This document shows, one piece after another, positions 63,015 to 64,000 of a stretch of DNA of 64,000 nucleotides. Positions within the stretch are counted from its first letter, which is position 1; each line of letters begins with the position of its first letter. Below the pieces are notes generated by a model. The model searched no databases and was not told the origin of the DNA. It saw nothing but the letters and a program-made list of their open reading frames with translations. The stretch is taken from contig NZ_JAHXBN010000013.1 of assembly GCF_019924045.1 (NCBI RefSeq), forward strand, positions 124,001-188,000, in the 5' to 3' direction. Position numbers and translations under genes: made by a program. The stretch is from Dyadobacter fermentans (GTDB lineage: Bacteria; Bacteroidota; Bacteroidia; Cytophagales; Spirosomataceae).

Positions 63015-64000
63015 ATGAAAAAATACATCCAAACGATAGCCCTAGCAGCCTTAATAGCAGGTACTTGGAGCTGCAAGGACTCTTTCCTCGAACTGGCGCC
63101 GGTATCCAACCCGAGTGCGGAGAATTTTTACAAAACAAAGTCGGATTTCGACCTCGCGGCTAATGCGGCCTACAATACGCTTTACACCGTGTACCACCCG
63201 CAAGGTCCGGTTTCTTACGCTGGCGAGCTGATGTCCGACAATGTCACGATCTACAATATTTCCGGTAACCAGGCCGATAAGTGGCAGTTCCGCGACTACA
63301 CGCTCGCACCTGCGAACACGATGGTATACCAGTTTTGGCAGGACTTTTACCGCTCGATTTACAACATCAATATCATTCTCGATAAAATCCAGAACGCCGA
63401 CCTTGACGCCACCTACAAAGCCCAGACACAAGGCGAAATGTTGTTCCTTCGCTCGCTGTATTACTTCAATATGGTGCAGCTTTGGGGTGATGTGCCGTTG
63501 GTAACACGACCGGTTAGCGCGGCGGAGGCTTACGATATCCTGCGCACTCCTTCAACGGAAATCTATGCGCAAATCACGAAAGATCTCGCTGATGCAAAAT
63601 CCAAACTCCCGGGCACTCCGGCCATTGCCGGCAGGGCTACCAAAGGGGCGGCGCAGACGTTGCTCGGGAAGGTGTACCTCACGATCGGTGACAAAGCTAA
63701 TGGAGTGAAGGAACTCAAAGAAGTGTATGACAGCAAGCAGTACGATTTGCTGCCTGCGTACGCTTCGCTTTGGGATGCCAAAACCAAGAATACGAAAGAG
63801 TCGATCTTTGAAATACAGTTCCTGGGCGGCTCGGCGACCTCGCCATACAGCAACTATTACCTCGAATTTTTCCCTAATTCCAATGCATTGGGCTTCTACG
63901 GCGCGGGTATGAATCAGGTCGTGGAAGATGTCTGGAATGAGTACGAGAAAGGGGATGGTCGCCGCGAAGCTTCCATCGATACGGGCTTTACTGATGCAAA
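63015..64000 (+). CDS. Second SusD/RagB-type lipoprotein (truncated by the window)
   Basis: The frame is open from an ATG at 63015 to the window end (328 codons). It starts MKKYIQTIALAALIAGTWSC, a lipoprotein signal with lipobox TWSC, followed by KDSFLELAPVSNPSAENFY. The SusD helical strings GEMLFLRSLYYFNMVQLWGD, ATKGAAQTLLGKVYLTIGD and ESIFEIQFLGGS are present. It is the glycan-binding partner of the preceding SusC. The C-terminal RagB part is beyond the window. Confidence 0.92.
   Translation, partial: MKKYIQTIALAALIAGTWSCKDSFLELAPVSNPSAENFYKTKSDFDLAANAAYNTLYTVYHPQGPVSYAGELMSDNVTIYNISGNQADKWQFRDYTLAPANTMVYQFWQDFYRSIYNINIILDKIQNADLDATYKAQTQGEMLFLRSLYYFNMVQLWGDVPLVTRPVSAAEAYDILRTPSTEIYAQITKDLADAKSKLPGTPAIAGRATKGAAQTLLGKVYLTIGDKANGVKELKEVYDSKQYDLLPAYASLWDAKTKNTKESIFEIQFLGGSATSPYSNYYLEFFPNSNALGFYGAGMNQVVEDVWNEYEKGDGRREASIDTGFTDA

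Noticed and set aside
1..64000. CRISPR arrays, rRNA or tRNA genes, IS elements with transposases, phage genes
   Set aside because: No regular repeat-spacer series, no cloverleaf or rRNA sequence, and no transposase, integrase or phage structural gene was recognised; only short palindromic repeats were found.

Overview
Organism. The window reads as chromosome of a moderately GC-rich Bacteroidota, most like the Cytophagales/Spirosomaceae (a Dyadobacter-like genome). The reasons are two SusC/SusD pairs with TonB boxes and lipoprotein SusD proteins, a PD40-propeller lipoprotein, AraC regulators of the Bacteroidota type, weak Shine-Dalgarno sequences, a TAnnTTTG promoter box, and REP-like palindromes built on an ATGCCTnACGGCAT core. 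The genus is inference from the text alone.

Left part (1-9128). A partial AraC regulator is divergent from an NAD-dependent epimerase. Then come a nested-palindrome repeat, dihydrolipoyl dehydrogenase, a VOC protein, a scarred spot where an AraC fragment abuts a VOC tail, a secreted sulfatase, and a two-gene heterodimeric ABC exporter with one apparently degenerate ATP site.

Secondary-lipid cluster (9379-28399, all minus strand, about 19 kb). Transcription would start near 28.5 kb. In order: a 2376-residue NPD-NPD-KS-AT-ACP-ACP-KR synthase, a KS-AT-DH-PPTase synthase, a free acyl carrier protein, an alpha/beta hydrolase, two MGT-type glycosyltransferases, and three tandem condensation-type acyltransferases. 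Most neighbours overlap or are separated by a few bases. Read together, the genes describe an iterative lipid/polyketide chain that is reduced, glycosylated and then esterified up to three times: a probable acylated glycolipid of unknown structure. This is the best candidate for an undescribed system here.

Middle (28722-34418). Housekeeping and hypothetical genes: PD40 lipoprotein, secreted hypothetical, exonuclease III, a GAF histidine kinase, a tiny membrane protein, a membrane ankyrin protein and a small hypothetical.

Pectin locus (34882-64000). SusC/SusD, a PL1 pectate lyase, a two-module beta-helix/TIM-like protein, a six-hairpin glycosidase, a BNR sialidase-fold protein, a xylose-isomerase-like protein, a second large glycosidase-like protein, an FGGY kinase and a DUF5060/DUF4038-type hydrolase form a plus-strand polysaccharide utilisation locus. 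Next are an Asp/Glu-racemase-like protein with a BASS transporter, a DUF433/DUF5615 toxin-antitoxin-like pair, and a minus-strand pair made of a DUF1537 kinase and a RuBisCO-like protein. That last pair matches the OiaK/OiaX logic of D-apionate catabolism, so the locus probably takes apiose-containing pectin from the surface to central metabolism. A second SusC and a truncated SusD close the window.
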